Positions 1 through 8,817 of a stretch of 64,000 bases of DNA are shown in pieces. The translations under genes were made by a program, and so were the position numbers. Each line of letters begins with the position of its first letter. The first letter of the stretch is position 1. This stretch comes from Phycisphaerales bacterium (GTDB lineage Bacteria; Planctomycetota; Phycisphaerae; Phycisphaerales; UBA1924): contig JADLCX010000093.1 of the NCBI GenBank assembly GCA_020846975.1, positions 1 to 64,000 of the forward strand, written 5' to 3'. Below the pieces are notes generated by a model. That model ran no database searches, had not been told where the DNA came from, and worked only from the letters and a program-made list of their open reading frames with translations.

Positions 1-2
1 GC

Positions 3-101
3 GCCCGCTGGCGGCCCGAACGCGCCCGCCACCTCGCCGCCCTTCCCTCCCTGCAATACAGCGAACTCTGGCAGACCTACTGGTCGTCCAAGGCCGCGTG
101 A
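3..101 (+). CDS. C-terminal end of an unidentified protein (partial)
   Basis: An open frame enters from the left edge and stops at a TGA at 99-101, giving the last 32 residues of a protein that ends in YWSSKAA. The tail is rich in Arg, Leu and Trp, unlike the Pro/Arg strings of the other two frames, so it probably is the true 3' end of the upstream gene. Too little is present to identify the family. Confidence 0.45.
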   Translation, partial: ARWRPERARHLAALPSLQYSELWQTYWSSKAA

Positions 102-175
102 TCACCATAATCGTGGACTACACCCGTTGCGCACCGCTCGCCCGAAAGCGCCGAATCGGCTAGCCTCATGCCCCT

Positions 176-1219
176 ATGGATTCGGCGCCAAGCCCACAGC
201 CGCCGGGAGAGCCGACCTCGCCGCCACCCGCTCCCGCGGGTGAGGCGGGCTCGAACACCGGTTCGCGCTCGGAATCCTCAACGCTCGGCCGCCAGTTGGG
301 GGGCGACCTGCGGTGCGTCGTCTGCGGCTACAACCTGCGCGGCCTTTCGATCCGCGGCGTATGTCCCGAGTGCGGCACGACCGTCCAGGCGGCGATCCGC
401 GCCGTGGTCGATCCGAACGCCCGCGAACTCCAGCCGATCGCGCACCCGCGGCTCGCGGCGGCGGCGGTCGTGGTGTGGATGGTCGGGGCCCTGCTCGCGG
501 CTCTTATGTGCTGGCTCACGCACCTGCTCGATCTCTTGTCGGTGGCCGGAATGCGAACATCGCCCCCGTCGCTGCTGCGCGTGCTGGTGAGCCTGCCGCT
601 GGCGGTCTCCGCGATCGGCGCTATTTCGCTGGTCAGGCCGCACGCACGAATCCCGCGGTGGCAGTCGGTGTGCGCGGCCGTGGCGGTCCTGCTGTACGTT
701 CCGCTCGGATGGCTGCTGGATCTGCATTCGGTCCGGCATGTCCAGCGGATCGGGGGCACGGTCCTGACGAACTGGCGACCGACCTGGCCGCTCACGATGG
801 AGGTGGTGTGGTCGTGCGTGCTGGTCGCGGCGATCCTGGTGCTGCTGCGGCCCAACGCCCGGCTCATGGTGGCCCGGTGCGTGCTCCTTCGGACCGGACG
901 CGTGGACCGTCAGACGATGTGGGCGATGGCCTTTTCCGCGCTGGTCATCGCGATCGGGCAGGTCATCGGTCAGGTCTCCATCGGCGCCGCCGGGCTGGGC
1001 GGGACCGTGGGTGTGACATTCGGCACCATCCTGATGGTGATCGGCGGCGGGCTGCTCACGATCGGACTGTTCGGGAGCGTGTTCGATGCCTTGCGGATCG
1101 CCCGAGCCATCGTGCGTCCGACGCGCTCGTTCAAGCAGGTCGTGCGCGAGGGCGTGACGGCCCCATCGCCTTCGCGTTCGATCCGCATCGACGACCAGTC
1201 GCGAGGTTCGCGCGGGTAG
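176..1219 (+). CDS. Multi-pass membrane protein with N-terminal zinc ribbon
   Basis: 347 aa, function unknown. A Pro/Ser-rich N-terminus of about 40 residues is followed by a four-cysteine ribbon (CVVCGYNLRG, then CPECG) at roughly residues 47-65. The rest holds about six hydrophobic segments, for example near residues 95-120, 122-145, 160-180 and 245-310. A CxxCGYNLRG ribbon ahead of a membrane domain is common in planctomycete hypotheticals. A zinc-binding role for the ribbon is family knowledge; any function is unknown. The next gene begins 10 nt after the stop, so the two may be co-transcribed. The ATG at 176 is the first in frame and lacks an obvious Shine-Dalgarno site. Confidence 0.75.
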   Translation: MDSAPSPQPPGEPTSPPPAPAGEAGSNTGSRSESSTLGRQLGGDLRCVVCGYNLRGLSIRGVCPECGTTVQAAIRAVVDPNARELQPIAHPRLAAAAVVVWMVGALLAALMCWLTHLLDLLSVAGMRTSPPSLLRVLVSLPLAVSAIGAISLVRPHARIPRWQSVCAAVAVLLYVPLGWLLDLHSVRHVQRIGGTVLTNWRPTWPLTMEVVWSCVLVAAILVLLRPNARLMVARCVLLRTGRVDRQTMWAMAFSALVIAIGQVIGQVSIGAAGLGGTVGVTFGTILMVIGGGLLTIGLFGSVFDALRIARAIVRPTRSFKQVVREGVTAPSPSRSIRIDDQSRGSRG

Positions 1220-1229
1220 ACTTCGCCCC

Positions 1230-1718
1230 ATGTTCGAGCCCGACGGAGCATCCCGGCCCGTCCCCGAGCTGAGCGAACCGGAGCGGGAACGCTTCGATGC
1301 TCTGCTCCAGGATGCCATCGACGCCCTTCCCGCCCATGTGCGAGGGCTGGTCGATCGCGTGCCCATCGTCGTGCTCGACGAGCCTTCGCCCGAGATGCTC
1401 GATGTGCTCCGCCGCGACGGTGTTCTCATGGACGAGGACGACGGCCTGGACCTGTGCGGCCTGCACACCGGCGTCGCCATCACCGATCGCTCGCTCGAGG
1501 ACCCCTCCGGATGGGGGCCTCTGGGAACGGGCGATGCCGGCGCGGGGCCGGAGCAGATCCACCTCTTTCGCCGCGGCATTTCTGACCTGGCGGGGGGGTG
1601 GAACCAGCCCCAGGCCGATCAGGAGATCTACGAGGAGATCAGGATCACCCTGCTTCACGAGATCGGGCACCACTTCGGGCTCGACGAGGACGACCTTGAA
1701 GACCTCGGCTACGCCTGA
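1230..1718 (+). CDS. Zincin-like metallopeptidase family protein
   Basis: 162 aa. The C-terminal part carries HEIGHHFG followed by DEDDLEDLGYA, the HExxHxxG zinc-peptidase signature of the small MTES_1575-like (zincin-like) family, in which an acidic residue after the Gly completes the site. The N-terminus (LPAHVRGLVDRVPIVVLDEP) also fits that family, whose members are usually 110-160 aa. No signal peptide is visible, so it is likely cytoplasmic. It follows the ribbon/membrane gene by 10 nt and precedes sppA by 126 nt. The substrate is unknown for this family; the zinc-binding assignment rests on the motif. Confidence 0.8.
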   Translation: MFEPDGASRPVPELSEPERERFDALLQDAIDALPAHVRGLVDRVPIVVLDEPSPEMLDVLRRDGVLMDEDDGLDLCGLHTGVAITDRSLEDPSGWGPLGTGDAGAGPEQIHLFRRGISDLAGGWNQPQADQEIYEEIRITLLHEIGHHFGLDEDDLEDLGYA

Positions 1719-1844
1719 ATCGGGCCTTCCGTCGTTTACGACGGAACTTCGGCACCCCCGCGGCGTCGGACCGGTAGGAACTCCCGACGATCCGTTCCCG
1801 AACCGGACGATACAGTCCTTCGACCACACTTCTGGAGCAACACC

Positions 1845-3659
1845 ATGTCTCTGGCTGACCCACGGCGTTGGATTCTGGCTGCGGCCGCTTCGATCGGTTC
1901 ACTGGTCGGCCAGGCCGGGGCCGGGGAACCGGTTGGTGTCGGCCTGATCGAGATCAACGAGACGCCCACCGAGCGGCCCGGCGTGATGTCGGACCTGCTC
2001 GGCATGAAGAGCCACGAGTCGCTGCGCTCGCTGGTGGACATCCTGCGGGTCGCGGCCGCGGATGCCGACCTGAAAGCGGTCGTCGTGCGGATCCGCGATG
2101 CGGAACTTGGGAACACCCAGGTCGAGGAACTCGGCCGCGCCATGGATGCGGTCCGTGCCGCGGGCAAGAAGGTGCACGTCTTCTCCGACGCCTACTCGAC
2201 CGCCGAACTGCGCCTTGGGGCGCACGCGGACGAGGTGATCCTTCAGGCTGGCGGGGCGATCTCGTTCCCGGGCCTGTACAGCGAGGAAATGTACCTGGCC
2301 GACACGCTGAACTGGGCAGGAATCAAGCCCGACTTCGTGCAGGTCGGTGACTACAAGGGCGCGAGCGAACCGATGGCCCGCAGCTCGCCAAGTCCGCAGT
2401 GGGAGCAGAACATCTCCCGGCTTCTCGACAGCCTGTACGCGAACATCCGCGGCACGGTCAAGCAGGGACGCAAGCTCAGCGATGAGCAACTCGATGAGGC
2501 GATGCGGCAGGCGGTGTTCGCCGATGGTGATATGGCAAAGCGGGTCGGGCTGATCGACGCGACCGTGGACCTGCCAGAACTGAACAACCACCTCAGGCAG
2601 AACTACGGCGGCGAGGTCGCATGGTCGAACCTGACCGAATCGGATGAAGAGCGCGGCCTCGATATCTCCAATCCGTTCTCGCTGATCAGCAAGCTGATGA
2701 AGCCCGCATCGACCACTCCCAAGCGAGAAACCATCGCCGTGCTGCACATCGATGGTCCGATTGTCGATGGCGAGTCCGAGGGCGCCGGGCTCTTCGGCGG
2801 CTCATCCGTCGGTTCGATCACCATCCGTCGCGCGATCCAGGAGATCGAGGACCACTCCCGGATCAAGGGCGTGATCGTGCGCATCAACTCGCCGGGCGGA
2901 TCGGCCGTGGCCAGCGAGATCATCTGGCAGGGCCTCCGCCGATTGAGCAAGACCAAGCCCGTCTGGGTCAGCGTGGGCTCGATGGCCGCCTCGGGCGGGT
3001 ACTACATCGCCGTCGCCGGCGACAAGATCTACGTCAATCCATCGAGCATCGTCGGCTCGATCGGCGTGGTGGGCGGGAAGCTCGCCATGGGAGGGCTTTA
3101 CGAGAAGATCAAGCTCAATGTCGTTTCGCGATCACGAGGCCCGATGGGCGCGGTCTTCGGCAGCACCGTGCCGTGGACCGAGTCCGAGCGGGCGTTCATC
3201 CGTCAGCGGATGACCGACACCTACAACCTTTTCACGCGCCGCGTCAGCGCGGGTCGGCAGGGGATCGTTCTCGCGGACACTGCCGAGGGTCGGCTCTTCA
3301 CCGGAAACATCGCCGTCACCAACAAGATGGCCGACGAGGTCGGTGGCCTCAACGATGCGATTACCGCGCTCGCCTCGCTCCAGGGGCTCAAAGACGGCGG
3401 GTACGATGTGATGGACTTTCCGCCCGAGCCGAGCATCGCCGAGATGCTCGGCGGCCTGTTCGGTTCCATGGCCTCGGCCGTGCCGCCGGATGATGACGAC
3501 AACACCGCGTCGATCCCCGCCCACGCCGCGGTCGGCTTGCTGCGGGAGGTGGTGGGCACCGACGCGTGGCCGATGGTCCGCGACAATCTCTCGGCCCTGC
3601 TGCAGCTCCGCCGCGAGCGGGTGCTGCTGGTCTCGCCGCGCGTGCTCATTGTTCGGTGA
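1845..3659 (+). CDS. sppA: Signal peptide peptidase SppA, 67K type
   Basis: 604 aa membrane-associated serine protease that degrades cleaved signal peptides. It has the tandem arrangement of the long SppA form. The N-terminal domain holds the general-base lysine in DYKGASEP (Lys171), and the C-terminal domain holds the nucleophile in NSPGGSAVASE (Ser353), matching the Lys/Ser dyad of E. coli SppA. An N-terminal hydrophobic stretch ending in AGAGEP looks like a signal peptide or anchor. The ATG at 1845 follows a weak GGAGCAA. The C-terminal 60 residues (DDDDNTASIPAHAAV...) extend beyond the protease domain. The next gene is convergent, with 18 nt between stops. Confidence 0.92.
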   Translation: MSLADPRRWILAAAASIGSLVGQAGAGEPVGVGLIEINETPTERPGVMSDLLGMKSHESLRSLVDILRVAAADADLKAVVVRIRDAELGNTQVEELGRAMDAVRAAGKKVHVFSDAYSTAELRLGAHADEVILQAGGAISFPGLYSEEMYLADTLNWAGIKPDFVQVGDYKGASEPMARSSPSPQWEQNISRLLDSLYANIRGTVKQGRKLSDEQLDEAMRQAVFADGDMAKRVGLIDATVDLPELNNHLRQNYGGEVAWSNLTESDEERGLDISNPFSLISKLMKPASTTPKRETIAVLHIDGPIVDGESEGAGLFGGSSVGSITIRRAIQEIEDHSRIKGVIVRINSPGGSAVASEIIWQGLRRLSKTKPVWVSVGSMAASGGYYIAVAGDKIYVNPSSIVGSIGVVGGKLAMGGLYEKIKLNVVSRSRGPMGAVFGSTVPWTESERAFIRQRMTDTYNLFTRRVSAGRQGIVLADTAEGRLFTGNIAVTNKMADEVGGLNDAITALASLQGLKDGGYDVMDFPPEPSIAEMLGGLFGSMASAVPPDDDDNTASIPAHAAVGLLREVVGTDAWPMVRDNLSALLQLRRERVLLVSPRVLIVR

Positions 3660-3677
3660 TCCGTCAGAATCCTCGAT

Positions 3678-4919
3678 TCAGGCCCGCCGGGCCGCACCGG
3701 CCGGTGTGCTCGCCGGCGCGTGCTCGCGACAGATCGCCGCCAGCGCGTCGATCGCGCTGCGGACATCATCCGACGCAAGAAACGGGCCAAAGCTCAGCCG
3801 AACCGCTCCGCGGCCGTGCGGCGGCGCGGTGCCGAACGTCCGGTGGGCCAAGGGTGCGCAGTGCAGCCCGGCACGCGTCAGGATGCCGAAGCCCGTTTCG
3901 AGCGCGGCGGCGATTTCCTGCGGCTCCAGTGATTCGTGCACAATGCTGAACACGCCCACACGATCGTCCGGCCGCCGCGGTCCGAGCAAGATCGCACCCG
4001 GAAACTCGCCCGTTTCCACGGCCGCGAGCATGGGTTTCATCAGCCCAACCTCGTGCTCGCGCACCGCCGACACGCCGCGTTCGAGCAGCCACGCGACACC
4101 CTCGGAGAGCCCCACGATGCCGACGATGTTGTGAGAGCCGGCCTCGTACTTCTCCGGCATCATCGTCGGGTGCGTCTCTTGTTCGCTCACGCTTCCCGTG
4201 CCGCCCTCCCGCACCGTCGCGACGCGCGACTCGAGGCCGGGCCGGATGTACAGGCCACCCGTGCCCGTCGGCCCGAGCAACCCCTTGTGGCCGGGAAAGG
4301 CCAGAAGGTCGATCTTCATCGCGCGGACATCGACCTCGATGTGCCCGAGTGACTGCGCCGCATCGACCAGGTACGGAACACCCGCCGCGCGGCACGCCTC
4401 GCCGATCGTCGCCACGGGCTGAATCGTCCCGGTCACGTTGCTGGCGTGGTTGACCGCGACCAGCGCCGTGTGACCGGGCCTGATCGCCCTACGAACCGCG
4501 TCGGCATCGACAAGCCCTGTCTCCGGGTCGGCCTCGATCCGCGTCCACTCGATCTCGCCCAGCAACTCGATCAACGCGTTGATCGGTCGGAGCACCGAGT
4601 TGTGCTCCATCCACGTGCTGACGATGTGCGGCGTGCTGCCCCGCGACGCCCGCCGCGCGGCTTCGAGCACGCCCTTGATCGCCAGATTCAGCGCATCGGT
4701 CGTGTTGTGCGTGAACACCACGTGATCCGGGTTCTCGCCGTTGATCAGCCGGTTGATCCGCTCGCGGCACTGGCGGATCAGCCGCCCCGCCTCGCGCGCC
4801 GGCGCGTGCGTTCCCCGTCCCGGCGCGCCGTTCTCGGTCATGAACCGAAACATCGCCTCCGCCACCCGCGGCGGTTTGGGAAAACTCGTCGCCGCGTTGT
4901 CAAAGTACCGCACGGTCAT
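3678..4919 (-). CDS. Cysteine desulfurase family protein (class V aminotransferase fold)
   Basis: 413 aa from the ATG at 4919; the open frame extends 35 codons upstream but homology begins at TVRYFDNAATSFPKPP, the typical N-terminus of this PLP subfamily. The Schiff-base lysine lies in FPGHKGLLGPTGTGG and a Cys in RAGLHCAPLAH sits where SufS-type enzymes carry the persulfide cysteine. This argues for sulfur (or selenium) transfer from cysteine, but the subfamily is poorly characterised. It lies 101 nt downstream of gcvT on the same strand and converges on sppA. No SufE or IscU partner is nearby, so its acceptor is unknown. Confidence 0.85.
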   Translation of the reverse strand: MTVRYFDNAATSFPKPPRVAEAMFRFMTENGAPGRGTHAPAREAGRLIRQCRERINRLINGENPDHVVFTHNTTDALNLAIKGVLEAARRASRGSTPHIVSTWMEHNSVLRPINALIELLGEIEWTRIEADPETGLVDADAVRRAIRPGHTALVAVNHASNVTGTIQPVATIGEACRAAGVPYLVDAAQSLGHIEVDVRAMKIDLLAFPGHKGLLGPTGTGGLYIRPGLESRVATVREGGTGSVSEQETHPTMMPEKYEAGSHNIVGIVGLSEGVAWLLERGVSAVREHEVGLMKPMLAAVETGEFPGAILLGPRRPDDRVGVFSIVHESLEPQEIAAALETGFGILTRAGLHCAPLAHRTFGTAPPHGRGAVRLSFGPFLASDDVRSAIDALAAICREHAPASTPAGAARRA

Positions 4920-5020
4920 CACCGCGATCGTAGCGGACGAAACACTGGATGCATGACGCGGCGCAATCAGAACTCCGCCGAGGCAGAAGAGGAAACAGCC
5001 GAGACACCTTGCGTACGGCC

Positions 5021-6178
5021 TCACGCCCCCCGTGTCGGGCTGTAGAACGGCAGTTTGCGGGTCTTGCCGGCGATCACCGACTCGCGGCCCGTGTCGATCT
5101 CGACCGCCGCGTTCTCCGGCGCGATGTCGCGATCAACAAACCCCATGGCGATCGGGATCCCGAGCGTCGGGCTCATGCACGCGCTGGTGACGATCCCGAC
5201 ATCCTTGCCCCCTGCCTTGATCGTCATGCCCTGGCGTGCCGTGCGCTTGCCAGCGAGCGCCATGCCGACCAGCCGCCGTCGCGGCCCGCCCTCGGCCCGC
5301 GATTTCTTCAACGCCTCCATGCCGATGAACGGCTCACCCCGCTCGAGGCTGTCCTTGTCGAGGGCGATCGCGAAGTCCACGCCACACGACAGGGCGTTGA
5401 TCTCCTCCCCGAGTTCGTGCCCGTAGAGCGGCATCCCCGCTTCCATCCGCAGCGTGTCACGCGCGCCCAGCCCGGCCGGCTTGATCAACCCTTCGGCCTG
5501 ATCGATCCCGGCATCCTTGAGCAGCATCTTCATCGCCATCCCGACCACCGACGCGGGCAGGATGACCTCGACCCCGTCCTCGCCCGTGTAGCCGGTGCGG
5601 CTGACGATGAGCTTCATCACCACCAGGTTCTTCACCGCGAACCGGTACCGCTTCAGCGTCGGAACCTCGCTGCTCACGCGGCTCACCAGTTCCATCACCT
5701 TCGGGCCCTGCAGCGCGACCATCGCCGTGCTCTCGGTCTGGTCGTCGATCTTCACGGTCAGGTCGCCGGCCGCCCGCGTCTGCTCGAAGTGCGCCAGCAT
5801 CTTCGACCGGTTGCCGGCGTTCACGACCACGAGAAACTCGTCGTCGTCGAGCCGATACACGATCACATCATCGTGCACGCCGCCCTGCGGGTTGCACACC
5901 AGCGAGTACCGGCACTGCCCCGCGGCCATGTCGCTGATCCGCCGCGTGCACAGCCGTTCCAGCAGCCGCCGCGCGTGCCGACCGGTGATCTTCACGCGCC
6001 CCATGTGCGAGACGTCGAACAACCCGCCGCTCCGCCGGACCTGCTCGTGTTCCTTGATGATCCCGCCCGTCTCGGCCGCACCCGGCGGGGCGTACATCAT
6101 CGGCATCTGCCAGCCCGCGAAATCGACCATCTTCCCGCCGCGATCGATGTGGAACTGGTACAGGGGCGTGCGCAGCAA
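5021..6178 (-). CDS. gcvT: Aminomethyltransferase, glycine cleavage T protein
   Basis: 385 aa. It transfers the aminomethyl unit from the lipoyl H protein to tetrahydrofolate, releasing ammonia. The start (LRTPLYQFHIDRGGKMVDFAGWQMPM) is the canonical T-protein N-terminus. FDVSHMGRV, RTGYTGEDGVEV and GLGARDTLRMEAGMPLYGHE are the folate and active-site segments of the family. Length is close to the usual 360-380. The gcvH and gcvP genes are not in this window. No glycine-riboswitch-like structure is seen in the 157-nt gap upstream. Confidence 0.93.
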   Translation of the reverse strand: MLRTPLYQFHIDRGGKMVDFAGWQMPMMYAPPGAAETGGIIKEHEQVRRSGGLFDVSHMGRVKITGRHARRLLERLCTRRISDMAAGQCRYSLVCNPQGGVHDDVIVYRLDDDEFLVVVNAGNRSKMLAHFEQTRAAGDLTVKIDDQTESTAMVALQGPKVMELVSRVSSEVPTLKRYRFAVKNLVVMKLIVSRTGYTGEDGVEVILPASVVGMAMKMLLKDAGIDQAEGLIKPAGLGARDTLRMEAGMPLYGHELGEEINALSCGVDFAIALDKDSLERGEPFIGMEALKKSRAEGGPRRRLVGMALAGKRTARQGMTIKAGGKDVGIVTSACMSPTLGIPIAMGFVDRDIAPENAAVEIDTGRESVIAGKTRKLPFYSPTRGA

Positions 6179-6335
6179 GTGTATTTCCTGTCAAAGTGTG
6201 ACCCGGGCCCGCGGCCCGCGGTTCGTGGCAATGCTCACCCGTCCCGCTTCGATGATAGCCGAACCCCGTCCTATTGCGCCGAAGTCGTACCTCGTCCCGC
6301 GGTGGTTGTGTCGCAGGCTCCCTGCTCCTCCCGCA

Positions 6336-7331
6336 TCACGGCCCGGATCGCTTTTCCCAACTCCACCCGAGCGACCGATCGAACACCGTCACGCTCGCGT
6401 CGGCGATCAACCGCTTCGCCAGCCGATCCATCGCCGCCCGCTCCCGCACCAGCCGAACCTCCGCCCGGAGCTGCTCCTTCGCCGAATCCAGCGATGGCGC
6501 ATCGGCGGCGGGGGCGATCCTCTGCTCGACCCTGACCAGGGCGTAGCCCTGGTTCGTACCCCACGAAACCGCGACCGGCGGGCTCACCTTCCCGACTTCC
6601 AACTCGCCCACCACTTTCCGGATCGCTGCCGGGTAGTTCGGATCCGACGGGCTGAACGGGTCGAGCACGCCACCGCGCGAGGAAGAGGGGTCGATCGAAA
6701 CCTGCGCGGCCACCTCCGCGAACGACTCTCCCGCGGCAACCCGGTCGGCCGCGCTTCGCGCCGACTGCTCGCTCCGCACGAGGATCATCCTCGCGAGCAC
6801 CCGGGCTCCATGCTTGAGTTCCCACGCCTGCCTCAGGTCATCCTCGCTGATCTCCAGGCCCGCGCCATCCGCCCGGACCAGCGCCCGCAGTTGCGCGTTC
6901 CGCTCCAGCAACGCCGCGAACCGCACCGGCCCGAGGCCCCGATTGACCCGCACGCGTTCCAGGAGCGCTTCGCCATCGCCTGCCGGCAGGTTCGCCGCGC
7001 TGGCCAGAGCCGTTGTGAGCATCTCCCGCTCGTGTTCGATGGCGTTGGACGCGACCGTGACGCCCCGGCTCTGAACCTCCCGCTTGAGCGCAAGTCCGAG
7101 CGCGAGTTCCTCCAGAATCTGGCCGCCCGCCGCTTCGCCCAGGTGAGCCTGGAGTTCGTCCCATTCCACGCGCGATTCTCCCACAAGCGCGGGTGGCGGT
7201 TCTAGGAAACCCGGGCCCACACCCAGCATCACCGCCAGCGATGCCATGACCACGGGGCCGAGCAGTCTGCCGGGCCGTTTCGCCAACGGCCCATGCGGAC
7301 GTGGGGCCAACCTCGGAACGTGATTGCGCAT
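6336..7331 (-). CDS. Exported PpiC/SurA-type peptidyl-prolyl isomerase
   Basis: 331 aa. A hydrophobic segment near residues 25-45 (VVMASLAVMLGVGPGFL) suggests an export signal or anchor. The C-terminal half (about residues 170-285) is a parvulin domain: ARMILVRSEQSARSAADRVAAG, then VSIDPSSSRGGVLDPFS and GTNQGYALVRVEQR, the usual spacing of rotamase strands. The N-terminal half is helical with charged repeats, like the SurA/PrsA chaperone part. It probably assists folding of exported proteins in the periplasm. It sits upstream of gcvT on the same strand with a 157-nt gap, probably as a separate unit. Confidence 0.82.
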   Translation of the reverse strand: MRNHVPRLAPRPHGPLAKRPGRLLGPVVMASLAVMLGVGPGFLEPPPALVGESRVEWDELQAHLGEAAGGQILEELALGLALKREVQSRGVTVASNAIEHEREMLTTALASAANLPAGDGEALLERVRVNRGLGPVRFAALLERNAQLRALVRADGAGLEISEDDLRQAWELKHGARVLARMILVRSEQSARSAADRVAAGESFAEVAAQVSIDPSSSRGGVLDPFSPSDPNYPAAIRKVVGELEVGKVSPPVAVSWGTNQGYALVRVEQRIAPAADAPSLDSAKEQLRAEVRLVRERAAMDRLAKRLIADASVTVFDRSLGWSWEKRSGP

Positions 7332-7384
7332 GACCGAATCTCAGCCGCCCCGACCCGCCGAATCAACACGTTGGGGGCTGGAAC

Positions 7385-7404
7385 CCAAACAATATGCGAA
7401 TAAT
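7385..7404. promoter_or_regulatory. Conserved 20-mer, copy 1, upstream of the first pseudopilin gene
   Basis: CCAAACAATATGCGAATAAT lies in the AT-richer gap between the divergent PpiC gene and the pseudopilin gene, 216 nt before the latter's start. A copy matching at 17 of 20 positions lies at 8631-8650, ahead of the second pseudopilin gene. The conservation outside coding sequence suggests a shared control site or a fragment of duplicated leader. Its function is not known. Confidence 0.4.
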
Positions 7405-7620
7405 AAGGGATTCGCGCTACGCGTGAATCCGGTCCGCGCTGACTGTGCGTATCAGGTAGGGTTGGCTTTCGGTCTCGATCCAACCATTCTCATGCGTTCT
7501 GGCCGGGATTGGCCGATCGTGGCTGAATCTGTTACGATTGCGTAGTGTCAAGTGGTCGAAATCGGGGGGGGAGGATGGGAGCCCGTGTTCTTCGGGCTCC
7601 CTGGCTGCAAGGAGGGCTTC

Positions 7621-8622
7621 ATGGTGCCAGTACGGCGGTTGGTTCGACGCGCGTTCACGCTGATCGAACTGCTCGTGGTCATCGCGATCATCGCGCTTTT
7701 GATCGCGATTCTTCTCCCCGCACTCGGCGAGGCTCGCCGCGCCGCCCGCAAGAGCGTGTGCGAATCGAACTACAAGCAGATCGGCACCGCGTTCGCCACG
7801 TATTCGACCGACTTCCAGGACCGCATCGCTTCGTTCACCTGGAGGGCCGGCTCGCAGTTGAGCAACTTCATCCCGCTCAACGGCGCGGCCAACGACAACG
7901 ACTCGGCCGTGAATCAGGCGACGGACATCATCCGGCGGCTTGCCGATCGTCCGACCTTCGCGCCCGACTACAACTGGATCCCGCACCCGCGATACAGCCA
8001 CCTGGTGCTCCACGACTACCTCGCCCAGCGCATCCCGGAGAAAATGGTCGTCTGCCCCGAGGACTTCAACCGGAACGCGTGGCAGGCCGACCCGCTGAAC
8101 GTCCCGCCACCGGCGATCCCGCGTCAGGCCTATTCCAGTTCCTACACGCTCGTCCCCGCGGCCATCTCGCCCGACGTCTCGCGCCCGGGCGATCCGACGA
8201 TCTATCCCAACACCGCCAACTCCGAGACGGTCTTCATTCCCAACGCGGCCAAACTCGGCCGCCGCAAGATGAGCGAGGTCGCCTACCCGTCTCAGAAGGT
8301 CAGCAACTTCGACTCCAACGCGCGGCACGACCGCAAGAAGCAAACCTACTACGGCTACGCGGACATCGTGCAGCCGGTCCTCTTCTTCGACTCCTCCGTG
8401 CGCGATGTCCGAACCGGCGAGTGCAACAAGGGCGGCAATCCCAACGCTCTTGCTCCGCGCAACGGCGACGGAACCTCGCCCCCGCTGGTCCTGACCTACG
8501 TGCCCTCGACGTACGACCCGCCTACACGCTCCGGTGCGGCAACCGAGCCGATCATCGCGTACTTCATGTGGACCCGCGGCGGCCTTGCCGGCGTCGATAC
8601 CGGTGGTCGCGACGCACGCTGA
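7621..8622 (+). CDS. Type IV pilin-like (pseudopilin) secreted protein, paralogue 1
   Basis: 333 aa from the ATG at 7621, preceded by AAGGAGGGC. The N-terminus [16 protein letters not shown] is the prepilin-peptidase cleavage and methylation motif (cleavage before Phe, Glu at +5). It continues into the hydrophobic helix and [13 protein letters not shown], as in the abundant planctomycete prepilin-type families. The C-terminal half holds [15 protein letters not shown] and ends in [19 protein letters not shown]. The following gene encodes a clear paralogue with the same landmarks, so the pair arose by tandem duplication. Likely anchored by its N-terminal helix and displayed outside the inner membrane; partner apparatus genes are absent here. 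Confidence 0.88.
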   Translation: MVPVRRLVRRAFTLIELLVVIAIIALLIAILLPALGEARRAARKSVCESNYKQIGTAFATYSTDFQDRIASFTWRAGSQLSNFIPLNGAANDNDSAVNQATDIIRRLADRPTFAPDYNWIPHPRYSHLVLHDYLAQRIPEKMVVCPEDFNRNAWQADPLNVPPPAIPRQAYSSSYTLVPAAISPDVSRPGDPTIYPNTANSETVFIPNAAKLGRRKMSEVAYPSQKVSNFDSNARHDRKKQTYYGYADIVQPVLFFDSSVRDVRTGECNKGGNPNALAPRNGDGTSPPLVLTYVPSTYDPPTRSGAATEPIIAYFMWTRGGLAGVDTGGRDAR

Positions 8623-8630
8623 TTCGGCAT

Positions 8631-8650
8631 CCAAACAGTCTCCGAATAAT
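8631..8650. promoter_or_regulatory. Conserved 20-mer, copy 2, upstream of the second pseudopilin gene
   Basis: CCAAACAGTCTCCGAATAAT begins 8 nt after the stop of the first pseudopilin gene and 187 nt before the start of the second. It differs from the copy at 7385-7404 at three positions. See that entry for interpretation. Confidence 0.4.
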
Positions 8651-8817
8651 CTGCCAACCTCTCCCGGCGACTTTTCCCCAAGTTGCCGGTTTTCACTTTT
8701 TGGGTTGTGCTCGGACGGGACTTGATTTACTCTGAATGTGCACGGGGCTCGGCCGATCATTGAGCCCGGTGGTCGCTCCGCGCCGCGTTCTGCGGCTTTG
8801 GAATTTGGAGGGTCCCG

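Noticed and set aside
6179-6335. Glycine riboswitch upstream of gcvT
   Set aside because: No tandem aptamer-like structure or conserved core is recognisable in this 157-nt gap.
7324-7545. 73-codon plus-strand frame in the gap before the first pseudopilin gene
   Set aside because: No Shine-Dalgarno site, no family resemblance, and it overlaps the conserved 20-mer region and the divergent PpiC start.
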